This document shows, in pieces, positions 11,652-19,887 of a DNA stretch of 64,000 nt. Each line of letters opens with the position of its first letter. Position 1 is the stretch's first letter. The DNA is from Symbiodinium kawagutii (Eukaryota > Sar > Dinophyceae > Suessiales > Symbiodiniaceae). The position numbers were made by a program, and so were the translations under genes. The stretch lies in contig VSDK01004685.1 in the NCBI GenBank assembly GCA_009767595.1, positions 243,625 to 307,624 of the forward strand, in the 5' to 3' direction. Below the pieces are notes generated by a model. That model did no database searches. It worked only from the letters and a program-made list of their open reading frames with translations, and had not been told where the DNA came from.

Positions 11652-14600
11652 AAACAGCAACAACAACAACAACAACAACAACAACAAGAACAACAACAAC
11701 AACAACAACAACAAAAACATTACATAGTACGTTTTCAAAAACAACCGCATCTGCAACTGCAACAAAGGCTGCAACACAACACAACACAACACAACACAAC
11801 ACGGACAAAGGGGATGGTTTTACATGATAGTTTCTCTAATGGATACTGGTTGCCCCGCAGCACATTGTTTAGCTTCGATAGATTCATCCAATACCATCCA
11901 ATACCATCCAATACCATCCAATATCATCCAATACCATCTTATGGGTCGACGTCCTCCCACAATGCTACTCATGGTTAGCACTGGCCACGATCTTCCGCTC
12001 ATGTTGCCACCTTCAAAATCGAGGCTGTACCAAGGGTCTGACGTTCCTGTTAGACTACTGAATCATATCATGTCGACCTCCACGAGACCGACCAGGACAA
12101 CCCAAGGACTAGAGAAGCCCAGGTGTTGCCTGGATATTCCCACTGTTTCCTACCGTTATTTCAGGTTACTTGGTTGTAGCAAACATGGGGCTCCACCCAA
12201 ATCATCGTTGCAACTCACTTGAATTAGCCGCTTCCATGGATTGAAGTCATGGTCTATTCAATGCCAATGAACAAATTATCTGCAAACCCATTACAACCAA
12301 GCATGGTCACTGTACACTCCAATGTTGTGGTGAAAGTCCTTCCCTCCCATCAACACTCAACCAATTATATATATTGAATAATTACCTTTGATCATCACTC
12401 ATTGTTGATTGACTGATAAGCTACTATACTTTGCCATGCTCGATCAGTATTATCCACTATTGACAATCATCGTTACAAGCCGTTACCAATGCCATCTTTG
12501 TGTCATCAAACCCAAATATGAATCACTGGTTAAGATTAGTCAACCTGATAGAAGTATGGATAAACATGAACCATGGGGATTACCAACACCATGATCCTTA
12601 CATGCCATGACCACCCACTCACCCAACTCGCGCCGTGCTGGCCTGAGGAAACGCAAGGACCGCGCTGTGCGGGACAGGCGTGCCACCCCTGCGGAATCCG
12701 AGGAAAACGCAGCCACGAGGAACCAATCCAAGCTCACCAAGGCCAAATCAAAGGGGAACCAACCTGGTCGACAGTTGGAGCAGTGAAAGATTTCTGGTGG
12801 TGCTTCACCACCCTGGCATGTATGCGCAAGTCAACCAAGCATTTAAGCTAATCATTACTAAATAACAAATGTTTGGAACCACCTAAACCTACCAGAATTT
12901 CTTCTCATTGTTTGATGGTCGTCTGGATTGGCTGGATTTCATCCTTGCCACCAAGGACCGACAAGGATTCACAAAAACTGACGACAACACCAAGAACAAA
13001 AACATCAACATCAAAAAGCAACAACAACAACAGCAACAACAAGAAAAACAAGAAGAACCACAACACAGCAACACCAACAAAAATACAACTACAACCGAAC
13101 AAAACCATACCATAGACAAATGAAACGAGAACCATCAAAACCAACAAAAGATGTAAACATCTAAAACCCAGGTTGCACGTCCCTGTCATGTAGCGTCACC
13201 ATTCTTTGAATGTGCAATAGATCGGTCCCAACTTGAACAAGACAAATCATTGATGGTAGCTGTCCTGAAGCAACTGCAGAAACGTGGCTGTTTCGTGCGG
13301 CACCAAATCTTCGCATGACCCTAGCGGTGAACACCATAGAATAGTGTAATTACTTGTTACTTGATATTACTTGATGGTTCTTACCTTAATCTTCCTATTG
13401 GGTCGGTGGTTAGGGTGGTTGTATCATCGGTTTGACGTTCCTAAGTCTGTCAGCATGTGGCGAACACATTGATCTCTGTTGCGAGCTCCAACCGAAAAAC
13501 GCTTCCCCCAAGACCACCTTGGTTTTGAAACGTGACCCCTTACCCACTTAGTGGACTTGGTTTGTTTATGTTTGTTTTGCATCTGTTTGGCTTAAAACGG
13601 ATGCAGTTCAACAACTCCAAATGCTTGGCATCACCATTTTCGGATAGCGGTACAGCCCCGTCGAAGCCGACCAAGCCGAGCCATTACGTGAGGGTGAAAG
13701 ACATAAGTTTCGAATTCGTGAGCAGCCACAGGCTTTGGTAGATCGGATTCGCTGGTACCATGAGAATCACCTGGTGACGTTCATCCGCTGCCGTAAGCTA
13801 CAGACTCTAGCGGAACCAGATTGAAACGAAGTGATTAGCGGGCTGATTTTGCGTTTGAAAATTCCACAAGAAAACTGGGCAACTACCGTTCTAAGCCTCG
13901 AAGATTGTGAGACTAGAGCCCGTTCCCCCTTTCTTTTGGATGCCACCAGGGGACTGAAGGCATAGTTCGTGAACGTCTTTCTGAGATCCAAGACTAGAAT
14001 GCCCTCGACGTCATATCCGCTGACAAAACTCACAGGTATTGCCAAATTCCAATAAATGTGCGCCACCCAGAACATGACATCCAAAAGCACCGATTCACCG
14101 ATGTCAAAGACCCGCAGTGGCACCACCACAATGTCAATTGTCAGGAGAAACATGCCAAAGGTGCCCCACCAAGATCGAAACAAACTCCCAGGATGCTGAA
14201 TGCTGTTGAAGCATTTGGCAAAGCGACCTGAGAGCTTGTCCAAGTCACCAGTTGCAGCGACATGGCAATGCCATTTTTTAACCACAGCATGTCGCACTTG
14301 AAATTTTGACAAACCAAGCAATACTCAAGAGATTATAGTATAGCTTTGATGACATCGCTGCGGGCACTGGCATTGCCTATGGAAGTAACTTGAAAAAACC
14401 TTGTTGAGTGTCATGAGTCATCAAGAATTGACACTGCAGCACTACCAGGCTCACCTCCAGGAGTCACGCTGCCATCATTATGGACGATGGAAGCTGTAGT
14501 ACGGATGCTGGGCCTACGGGTCCTTGCACTAACGCGCTGTCGCACCAGATCTTCCTCGCAGCGGCTTTTCTTCCACGAAAACGGAACCCCAACGTGGGAA

Positions 14601-17600
14601 AGATTGCGCATACGAATCAATGACTTATGATATGGGTTCGTCCATACATGATGGTACCTACGAACCATCCAAGAAAAGCCAGTATTAGTAGGAAGATCAC
14701 TTGTTGGTGGGCACACCAGTTTGGGACAACGCATATGTTGTAATGTACATATTGCATCTTTTCAGGATCAGAGCCGACATGGTACCTTACAACATCTAAA
14801 TGATTTGCCAGTACAATCAGGATCAGATCATCTGTTGGTCAACAGCACCGAGAAACACACAAAATGTTTAAGATAAGCTGACAAGCTATGTTGGTGTTAC
14901 TCTTCCCATGGTAAAAGAAAAAACAGCATCGCACAGGCTCATGGTCTCCAAATGCTCGCCAAGACCACCCAGTGGCAATACCAGCCACGAGCAAACCAAT
15001 TTAGCTCATAAATGCATCAGCTTGTGTCTCTGTATGCTAATTGTGTCTCTGATCATAAACGCATCAGCTTGTGTCTCCTAGCTCATTCCATGGAATTGTA
15101 TGTTCCCGTGCTAATTATAGATGCTATTCCCATGGTGGCAGAACCAACAGTTCAGATCGAATCAGTACCTCCGAACTGGTTCCGGTTGGCTACCAATCAT
15201 GGTTGAATCTCACCATCAAACACGATGAAGCATCATCATTAACCAGCATTATCACCAATGCCTAGTAAACCAATACGTGCAAGAGTCACCAAACGTCGTA
15301 AGATGGTGTAAATAAAGGGTCATGGTTGATACCCTCTGGTGATCTAACATAGCAATGGAAAATCCACCAGTTATAGCTGATTTCCCAGGGATTCCCTAGA
15401 AAAAATGTGATTTTCCATTGCTATGTTAGATCACCGGAGTGTATGAGTGCTGATAACCAATACACTTCACTATCGAGATCTTCAAGATATGGTCAACGCC
15501 TTTAGCACCCATTATCAAACCGTTGCTGACCCAGCATCAACATTTACTAGCCACTATAAATCACTCTAACCATTACCAAAAAATCACCATCAAGTTTTAT
15601 CAACCAAAATATCTCCCATATCAACCCACTAACGACATTTATCATGATTTATCATGTTTCACCTCCCATTATTCACCCAAGTATCAACGACCATGATTTA
15701 CCAACACTATTCACCCAAGTATCAGCGACCATGATGTAGCAACCATTATGATATAGCAACGATCATCATTAGCCATCATTGACCATTATGAACCATCATC
15801 CACTATCAATTATCAACCATCATTATCAACCACTATGTAGATTATTCACATATATTCACATATATAACCATAGACGGCTGATATTATCAATCATTGTTAA
15901 CCATCATTAATTAACCATTATTAAACATCATTATTCACCCAAGTATCGACCCATTATCGCAATCGCAGCATAGTGACCCCAGACGGTCCTCAGCGTCCGC
16001 AGCCTTGACCCAAACAGCTCTGGGCCGAAAGAGGCTCGCTCCGTCCCTTGCAGGCCCTGATTGACGGGCGTAGCTGCGCTGGTGCATGACAGTCATTGTT
16101 TTTTGTCATCTTGTTACAGTATAAGGTTCTTGGTAATTCATGTTGTTGTTAATGTTGTTGGTGATGTTGTTGTTGATGGTGTTGGTGTTGTTGGTGATGT
16201 TGTTGTTGTTGTTCTTCTTCTTCTTCTTCTTCTTCTTGATGTTGTTGATGTTGTTATTCTGTTTGCTTGTCTGTCTGTTTGCTTGTTGGTTGGTTTATTT
16301 CTTCGTCTCTGTACAGTATGCTGTTCAGGTTTAATCCTGAGGGACCTGAGACCCTGAAATTCCGATCGTGGGGAGACCTAGATCCCAGATACGTGAGCAA
16401 GCCACCAGGTCACCACACATAACCACTCATGGCTTTGTGGGTCATGCCATGGCCTTTATACTCTCATCCGTCATGATCTGAATTAGGCCATTGTGGGATA
16501 CTGGTGCTCATCCAAAATCAGCGCCTGAATGCTTATTACAAAAAATCCAGTTTGGCAAGTTTCCCTGCTGGTTGTTGGCTCTGAAGAGCAGTCATTTCTC
16601 ATCAAACCCTATGGTGAAAATATACATATGGTTGGTGGTTTGAACCCCTATGAAAAAATATGAGTCAAACAATCATTTGTTATTAATTACTAGTGAAAAA
16701 AAAACATCTTTGAAACCACCAGCCAAACATCCATTGTCACCCTGGGTCACCCTATATCCCTACACCCAACACGGTGAACATCCGGTGATCCGGGAGCCCT
16801 CGAGCTGTTGGGATCAAGCTCCGGAAGATCTCCGCAAGCTCCCGGTTCTATGGGGCTCGGCTGCAGTAGGGACCCCCAAAAAAACGGATCAAACCTGGTG
16901 GATGGTCAATACTGATGGTTAATGGTGGTTAATGATGTTCAATGATGGTTGATGATGACTTTTGGTTGCCGCAAGTATGATGAATTCATTGGAAGATTTG
17001 GAACCCAACCATCTTCAAAAACCACCATATGCTTTGCCGCTTGACCCTTGGTCAATCTTGTCTTCAAGCTGCCTTCTTCACTGGACTTCTGTAGTGTTCC
17101 AACCCTTCCTTTCTGATTTTCGGCGGCTTTTTCTTCTGGGGAAGAAAATGACATCAGCAGTTCCATCTCCTGCTTTTGCAGCATACATACCTCAGTCAGA
17201 GAAAGTCAAGGAGCTGCGTTAATTACACAGGTATAGCTGAAAAGTGTGATGTTCTATTTCGATCATTCATGCTTTATCTTCTAAAATGGACATGGCCCCA
17301 GAATTGTGCTTCAAAGGCATAGAAACCTTCGCTAGCTTTCAAGCGACACGAGCCCAACTTGTTGGTGAATTCCGAGCTAATGAAAACCGATCAATTCACC
17401 AAACACCCAAGATCTCCTAATGATAAGATCTCCAACAAATCACCTAAGATCAAGATCAAACAAAATCAAAGAAACAAACCAAATCAAAAAACTGAAGGTA
17501 TAATGGTCATCGGCATTCTCAGCTCTGACCGCAAAAGCACAACAACGACGCTTGGTTAGCAACAATGGGAAAATCGACCCTGTATGGTTTCCAGCGTAGA

Positions 17601-19631
17601 TTTTCCCCTCAGTCGTGGGAACCAAGGAATGTCCATGCGACCTGGTAGCAAAGAACCATACGCTGCGGGCAGAGATCTTTGCTCGCTGGCAAGAAAAGGC
17701 AGGAAGCTGAGCAGGAGACTATGACCAAATGGGGTTTTCTCAAAGTAGTGGACCCCCAAAATTGATTGGATGTACTGGGGGTCAACAATAAAAATGGTTC
17801 CCAAATTTTGATAATCGAATCTCATAGTTTTTTCCTAGAGATGGTTAACAAACTGTATGCACTGGTTGGCGGAACCACCGCTATGGAAAACATGCCTGTC
17901 AACCAACCAATCATTTGTTGATATATTTGGGAAAATAAACAATGCTTAAAACCACCTACCGGATGTATGATGTACCATGATATATCGCATTCTTACTGAT
18001 GGTGAGAAGCATTTCATTGGTTATGGCCAAGGATGTGTGATCATGGCACTATTGGTTGACGTATGCTAACATTTGCCTGCTGATTTACCATATACTATCT
18101 TTACAGCTGTTAGAATAATTGAAGCGTATTGTGCCCAGCTCATGAAAAGAATGACACTGATTTAAACACTCTAGATTTCCGTGAAAAAATCTGGCTCGCC
18201 GTCACAATGTCGTTCATGGTGCAATAGATCCACCAACCAAAACTTCATGGCCTGTAGGTTCTCAAATTCCATTAGCAACTCTTTGGGACAAGCAACCTGT
18301 AGATCTTCTTGAAACGCTTCAGACTGCCACAATCCACCAGCATGTCCTAGATCCAAGATGTTCAAATCATCTTCAGGTGGTGGTTTCGCGCTCCCAGACC
18401 GCTCGGGCTGCGTGTGGGATTTGGGTTGTAGCAGTGGCTCCAATGGAGCATGGGATCTGCGAGATTCGCTGCTTAGCAGTGCATGTCTGGCCATGGTCGG
18501 CATGGTGGATGACGACTGCGGCGGCGGCAAAAGATTCGAGAGCCGCTCGACTTCCTGGCACACCCCAGGGCTTGTGATGGAACCTAGGGCTTGAGCTACG
18601 CCACATGAAAGTCGTAGGGTTAGCCATAGCAACTCACCGCTAGCGCTGCTCGGTGTACCAACAAAGCTCTGTCTGTTCAACAAGAATGCGACCTTGATGT
18701 TCACAAGACATATTTTCATCACACATTTTCATCGGTACATACGACCCACAAACATGCATTGTGTGATGACATAGTGGGCACCCCCAAGCATCCCATTGAC
18801 TTTTGGTGGAACCACTCATTTTGGAGCTATGCCTTGAAGCTAGCAGCTAGCTCAAATCTGAAGCAGTAAAATCAACCAGCAGATTGGAGTTCTTGCTCCT
18901 AAAGGACGCAGGCGAAGCAATTCAGTTGCGTCCTGTGGCTGTTATTTTTCTTCTTTCTTCTTTCAACTCTTAGGTATTGTTGTATATATATATATTGATA
19001 TATATATATATATTGGCTCTTCGTTCTTTTGGAGGCTGCATTGCTTCCAGTATGGTGATTGTTGTTGTCATCGCCGCTCGCGGTCACCCCCATCCAGAGC
19101 GCACGAAAGACAAAGAAGTACAGCTGCATTGCAAGTAGTGACCAATGATGGTTCGCACTTGATGATGAGTCAAGGCGAATGACAGTGAATAAACCATTTT
19201 TGATAGAAGACTGGTATCATGATTGATTCAAACATGATGGCCATCAATGGTGAATGGTTTCAGTCTCCTTGCTATCAATGATGGCTATTCAGCCATGGTT
19301 TATGACAATGGCTGATGATGGTTTGTAGCGGTTTCCAGCTGTTCTTGAGGCTTACTGGCTGGACGAGGGGTCATGACGGTGAAGCATGCTCTCAAACATG
19401 AAGCCGGTCGAGCCCAAATCATGTAGCACCATCGCAGCATGAACCGTCGCAGCTGGGTAAAATCGGGGGGCATCTTGCCACAACACTGGAACGTTTTGAA
19501 GCCGGACTGAGCTGTTGCACAACTGCGGGGTCGCTGGTCACTATGCTGGCCTGCTGCATCGCCAAAATATCGGCCTCATAGCATCGCACCAAGCGCCCAT
19601 GGAGGTCATAGAAGTTCTCATGGCACTCCAT
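920..19631 (-). CDS. Gene 1: voltage-gated channel, KCNH/CNG-like (16 exons)
   Basis: Hand-built model of a six-transmembrane cation channel acting in a membrane. Exons in transcript order: 19508-19631, 18234-18595, 17026-17169, 15978-16078, 14455-14564, 13955-14227, 12619-12763, 10963-11049, 10210-10365, 8992-9148, 8432-8474, 6412-6524, 5939-6104, 4933-5071, 4077-4236, 920-1189. The phases all agree and the sum is 2550 nt (849 aa plus TGA). Domain order: soluble N-terminus (1-300), S1 (about 301-322), S2 (327-350), S3 (373-392), S4 (400-416), S4-S5 linker (421-448), S5 (450-472), pore (502-520), S6 (529-550), C-linker (568-630), cNMP-binding homology domain (660-760), C-terminal tail. Introns are 0.3-2.9 kb. 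Three proposed donors are GC, the rest GT. The family assignment follows from S4, S5, pore/S6 and C-linker motifs. Ion selectivity and ligand are not known. The weakest parts are exons 1-4, 11 and the exact start of exon 16. Confidence 0.85.
2633..2725 (+). mobile_element. MITE-like family 1 copy
   Basis: GGTGGTTTCTAACAAT at the left, ...AAACCAACCATTTTTGGGG... inside and CCCCATTTTGAGACCCG at the right; ends are inverted repeats of each other. See finding for the family. Confidence 0.7.
3530..3745. repeat. Imperfect tandem repeat, about 70 bp, three copies
   Basis: Copies begin near 3571, 3645 and 3711, each with ATGttaacgttCC-like start, ...TTTCCTTGTGGATGCT... and a G-rich end (ggggttggggtgggg). 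Non-coding in character. Confidence 0.75.
4077..4236 (-). CDS. Channel exon 15 (cNMP-binding homology domain, part 2)
   Basis: The frame chosen by phase reads RRAALHGHFNKLGGAVLPTL and ends AAFRNVIASSCRN. It aligns with the EAALWxxWxHxGxLxA...C......AF..V pattern. Acceptor atgaaag|A, donor CGAAAT|GTGTGT. A second frame (SDALLYTGTSTNWVG) also resembles EAALWTxWxHxG, so the frame or a small indel should be checked. The phosphate-binding cassette of true cyclic-nucleotide sensors is not seen. Confidence 0.65.
4933..5071 (-). CDS. Channel exon 14 (cNMP-binding homology domain, part 1)
   Basis: FDDVVFAAGSVATASYFIAD then GSCHYE is the GDxVFxxGExxxxMYFVxxGxxxY beta-roll signature. Acceptor cctcttcag|GT, donor AATCATGG|GTCCCA, phases 1 and 2. 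The usual GE of the fold is GS here. Confidence 0.88.
5185..5268 (+). mobile_element. MITE-like family 2 fragment
   Basis: CCTATGAAACATATTAGTCA ... TTACTAGGGAAAACACACAC then AAACCATCAGCCAG; left terminal repeat lost. Confidence 0.55.
5939..6104 (-). CDS. Channel exon 13 (C-linker end, start of cNBHD)
   Basis: Encodes VHIPILDMLSKPLQQELQLQ, an acidic/hydrophobic stretch (FNENDFIKKLLDCMDDQ) and YCLVCNSAASLG. This is the family's LxxLSxPLxxEL helix followed by the ...LCHxAxS... strand at the start of the binding fold. Acceptor gcctgctaaag|GTG, donor GGGGG|GTTGCA. Confidence 0.9.
6412..6524 (-). CDS. Channel exon 12 (C-linker)
   Basis: Reads LLRRYLSYNHIDPDLSHRVT then RFLQHTFALKNQAISKD. It matches the A'-B' helices of the KCNH/CNG C-linker (LRRYLxxNxIxxxLxxRVxR). 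Acceptor cttctgtcatccag-like gtcatccag|GT. The donor AAGGAT|GCGCCC is GC type and joins KD to VHIPILDMLS as in relatives. A CAA microsatellite sits in the intron just upstream. Confidence 0.92.
6727..6771. repeat. (TTG/CAA)n microsatellite
   Basis: Fifteen TTG units. On the minus strand this would read as polyglutamine, but it lies in the intron just upstream of channel exon 12. Confidence 0.95.
8432..8474 (-). CDS. Channel micro-exon 11 (S6 to C-linker)
   Basis: Fourteen codons (LLEANRDDTQSRPS) that give the spacing expected between S6 and LLRRYL in the family and join both neighbours in phase. Acceptor tgatcag|CTG, donor TTCCT|GCGAGA (GC type). Inferred mainly from phase and spacing. Direct joining of exon 10 to exon 12, or a larger exon here (PLFKWLDQ upstream is in frame), cannot be excluded. 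Confidence 0.4.
8992..9148 (-). CDS. Channel exon 10 (pore helix, filter, S6)
   Basis: Pore helix YSTSLHWAYAQ, then filter-position LGVGQTEIE, then S6 EERVFSVVISILALLNFS followed by TMVSSMTSLL. The acceptor is preceded by a long C/T tract (cttcccccctgtctcaacagcccag). The canonical K+ filter T-V-G-Y/F-G-D/N is replaced by Q-L-G-V-G-Q. The end is uncertain: a GC donor at TTG|GCATCT fits the next exon, but GT donors at 8984 or 8978 are possible. Confidence 0.92.
9588..9690. repeat. Interstitial telomere-like tract (CCCTAAA variants)
   Basis: About 100 bp of CCCTAAA, CCCTAAAA and AACCAAAACCCTAAA variants. TTTAGGG is the telomere repeat reported for dinoflagellates. Degenerate and inside an intron of gene 1, so not a chromosome end. 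Confidence 0.85.
10210..10365 (-). CDS. Channel exon 9 (S5 and turret)
   Basis: S5 is IFKLLLQLLLCNHIIACLWW followed by LIGDQ, the hallmark NHxIACxWxxIG motif of KCNH/CNG channels. The turret follows (SWIVVAQLKDKPVAY). Acceptor ggtatag|C, donor TACCA|GTGACT. The splice to exon 10 gives AYQYSTSLHW, matching the family's YxYxTSLHW at the pore helix. Confidence 0.92.
10963..11049 (-). CDS. Channel exon 8 (end of S4, S4-S5 linker)
   Basis: Reads LFRLGRVVKVGSIITSLRDQ then LTSRVANI. This is the usual basic end of S4 followed by an amphipathic linker of the form L...LRDQL.S...NI in front of S5. Acceptor cggtag|G, donor ATCCA|GTTCCC, phases 2 and 2. Confidence 0.85.
11365..11740. repeat. (CAA/CAG)n compound microsatellite
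   Basis: About 370 bp of CAA and CAG units preceded by a short CA tract. Open in several frames (poly-N, poly-L, poly-V), which explains the long ORFs here. Intron 7 of gene 1. Confidence 0.97.
11773..11802. repeat. (ACACA)n pentamer repeat
   Basis: Six copies of a five-base unit directly after the CAA/CAG array. Confidence 0.9.
11884..11938. repeat. 10-bp tandem repeat (catccaatac)n
   Basis: Five to six near-identical decamers, one with a C to T change. Confidence 0.9.
12619..12763 (-). CDS. Channel exon 7 (S3 and voltage sensor S4)
   Basis: S3 is WFPFDLALVSLDWFLVAAF with the family Asp residues. S4 is ARLSRTARSLRFLRPARR: arginines at residues 400, 403, 406, 409, 412 and 415 of the model, exactly three apart, with a proline inside. 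The acceptor is gaccag|GT. The donor set by phase is GGTGA|GTGGGT. The nearby GTGAGT four bases upstream is a better consensus but would break the frame with exon 8. The plus strand has a 59-codon ORF here that is only a shadow. Confidence 0.93.
13955..14227 (-). CDS. Channel exon 6 (S1 and S2)
   Basis: Ninety complete codons between ctctcag|GT and TTCA|GTCCCC. FNSIQHPGSLFRSWW leads into hydrophobic S1 (GTFGMFLLTIDIVVVPLRVF). Then comes S2 (VLLDVMFWVAHIYWNLAIPV) and the loop SGYDVEGILVLDLRKTF. The pattern HP.S..R..W, a first helix ending VPLRVFD, and a D/W-rich second helix ending in a Gly-Tyr loop are characteristic of KCNH/CNG channels. Joining to exon 7 gives NYAFSWFPFDL, matching the RYLRTWFxxDL pattern of the family. 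Confidence 0.93.
14455..14564 (-). CDS. Channel exon 5 (basic, Ser/Thr-rich)
   Basis: Reads RCEEDLVRQRVSARTRRPSI and continues to DGSVTPG. RRPS is a good basophilic-kinase type site. The donor GGAG|GTGAGC is a strong consensus; the acceptor is gaaaag|C. Two other acceptors, 14554 and 14569, keep the frame but not the phase with exon 4. Confidence 0.65.
15337..15437. mobile_element. MITE-like element with 28-bp terminal inverted repeats (family 4)
   Basis: Left end CTGGTGATCTAACATAGCAA continuing TGGAAAATC; right end GATTTTCCATTGCTATGTTA continuing GATCACCGG. The arms are nearly perfect complements over 28 bp, with about 45 bp between. A decayed right end of the same type is at 49184-49225. 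No coding capacity. Confidence 0.85.
15530..15950. repeat. CCATCA-type degenerate simple sequence
   Basis: ACCATCATTATCAACCACTA-like motifs left of channel exon 4. An 'acccaagtatc' block recurs at 15672, 15714 and 15938. Confidence 0.85.
15978..16078 (-). CDS. Channel exon 4 (GC-rich island before the transmembrane part)
   Basis: A 101-nt GC-rich island between A/T-rich simple sequence. The frame that fits both neighbours' phases reads RSYARQSG...LFRPRAVWVKAADAEDRL. An xxxRxxW motif at this place is typical of dinoflagellate channel N-termini as I remember them. Acceptor caccag|CGC, donor CTGGG|GTCACT. Another frame (TPVNQGLQGTERAS...) is also open, so the frame is chosen by phase fit. Confidence 0.5.
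16138..16262. repeat. TTG/GTT-rich and (TTC)n microsatellite
   Basis: GT-rich simple sequence (ttgttgttggtgatg) with a pure TTC run near 16213-16235, just right of exon 4. Confidence 0.9.
16629..16727 (+). mobile_element. MITE-like family 2 copy
   Basis: TGGTTGGTGGTTTGAACCCC ... CATCTTTGAAACCACCAGCC. Terminal inverted repeat about 18 bp; inner CCTATGAAAAAATATG and TTACTAGTGAAAA blocks. Confidence 0.85.
17026..17169 (-). CDS. Channel exon 3 (charged N-terminal segment)
   Basis: Forty-eight residues beginning after tttgcag-like acceptor aaagcag|GAG (EMELLMSFSSPEEKAAEN...), rich in K, E and S, ending QAAKHM. The donor is ATG|GTGGTT. The intron starts with GTGGTTTTTGAAGATGG, which resembles the terminal repeat of the MITE-like families found in this window. 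Phases are 0 at both ends. Confidence 0.6.
17724..17826 (+). mobile_element. MITE-like family 1 copy, diverged
   Basis: ATGGGGTTTTCTCAAA followed by GGACCCCCAAAATTG; the right terminal repeat is no longer clear. Confidence 0.4.
17863..17962 (+). mobile_element. MITE-like family 2 copy
   Basis: CTGGTTGGCGGAACCACC ... GGGAAAATAAACAATGCTTA then AAACCACCTACCGG. Confidence 0.75.
18234..18595 (-). CDS. Channel exon 2 (N-terminal cytosolic region)
   Basis: Encodes about 120 residues: QALGSITSPGVCQEVERL, a Pro/Ser-rich stretch, then an acidic/hydrophobic end (ELLMEFENLQAMKFWL). The acceptor gtggcgtag|CT is preceded by a ctaac branch-like motif and a pyrimidine run. The donor chosen is TTGGTTG|GTGGAT, phase 0, which fits exon 3. 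A GC donor at 18200 (GACG|GCGAGC) would extend it but change phase. No domain recognised. The reading frame is open through 18171-18722, well beyond chance for this GC content. Confidence 0.65.
19508..19631 (-). CDS. Channel exon 1 (start codon)
   Basis: Begins with ATG at 19631-19629 and encodes residues 1-41 (MECHENFYDLHGRL...). The charged, leucine-spaced sequence LVRCYEADILAMQQ resembles the short N-terminal coiled-coil-like region of dinoflagellate KCNH-type channels (family knowledge). The proposed donor is A|GTCCGG, phase 1. The ATG lies 11 nt after an AG (ttgcaag), which could be a spliced-leader acceptor. The frame remains open upstream, so an internal exon joined to further 5' sequence is the alternative. 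Confidence 0.55.
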
Positions 19632-19673
19632 GCGGCAGAGAACTTGCAACCCAGGACTACTCGCAACCGAGAA

Positions 19674-19887
19674 CTACTCCCAACTGAGCAAAATTGAGCG
19701 ACGGCAGAAACTTATGCGACACCAAGGCAAGCTCAAAGGCTGGGTGACAGTGTCAAATCTGCGGTGGCCAAGCCCCCGAAAATATGATGAGACTCTTCGC
19801 TTCACCCCGTTGTGGGAACGCGCTGGGCCTTGATCTTCCTCTGCAGGGGAGCTGGCGAATAGCCTGTTGGCCTGCGGCAATGGGCGC
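19674..19887 (-). CDS. Gene 2, candidate last exon (stop at 19676-19674)
   Basis: Reads RPLPQANRLFASSPAEEDQG, then KRRVSSYFRGLGHRRF and ends LLSWE-stop. Acceptor ctatcaccag|G, phase 2, fits the exon at 26010-26144. It stops 42 nt upstream of the gene 1 ATG. No domain recognised. Alternatively it is spliced to gene 1 exon 1 (an in-phase 42-nt intron can be drawn). Confidence 0.45.

Noticed and set aside
11271..11808. Long poly-L / poly-V / poly-N open frames
   Set aside because: All come from the CAA/CAG microsatellite and are open on both strands; the region is intronic between channel exons.
12607..12786. Plus-strand 59-codon basic ORF (RRAGLRKRKDRAVRDRR)
   Set aside because: It is the complement of the S3-S4 exon, whose minus-strand reading matches the channel family; the basic character is a shadow of the arginine-rich S4.
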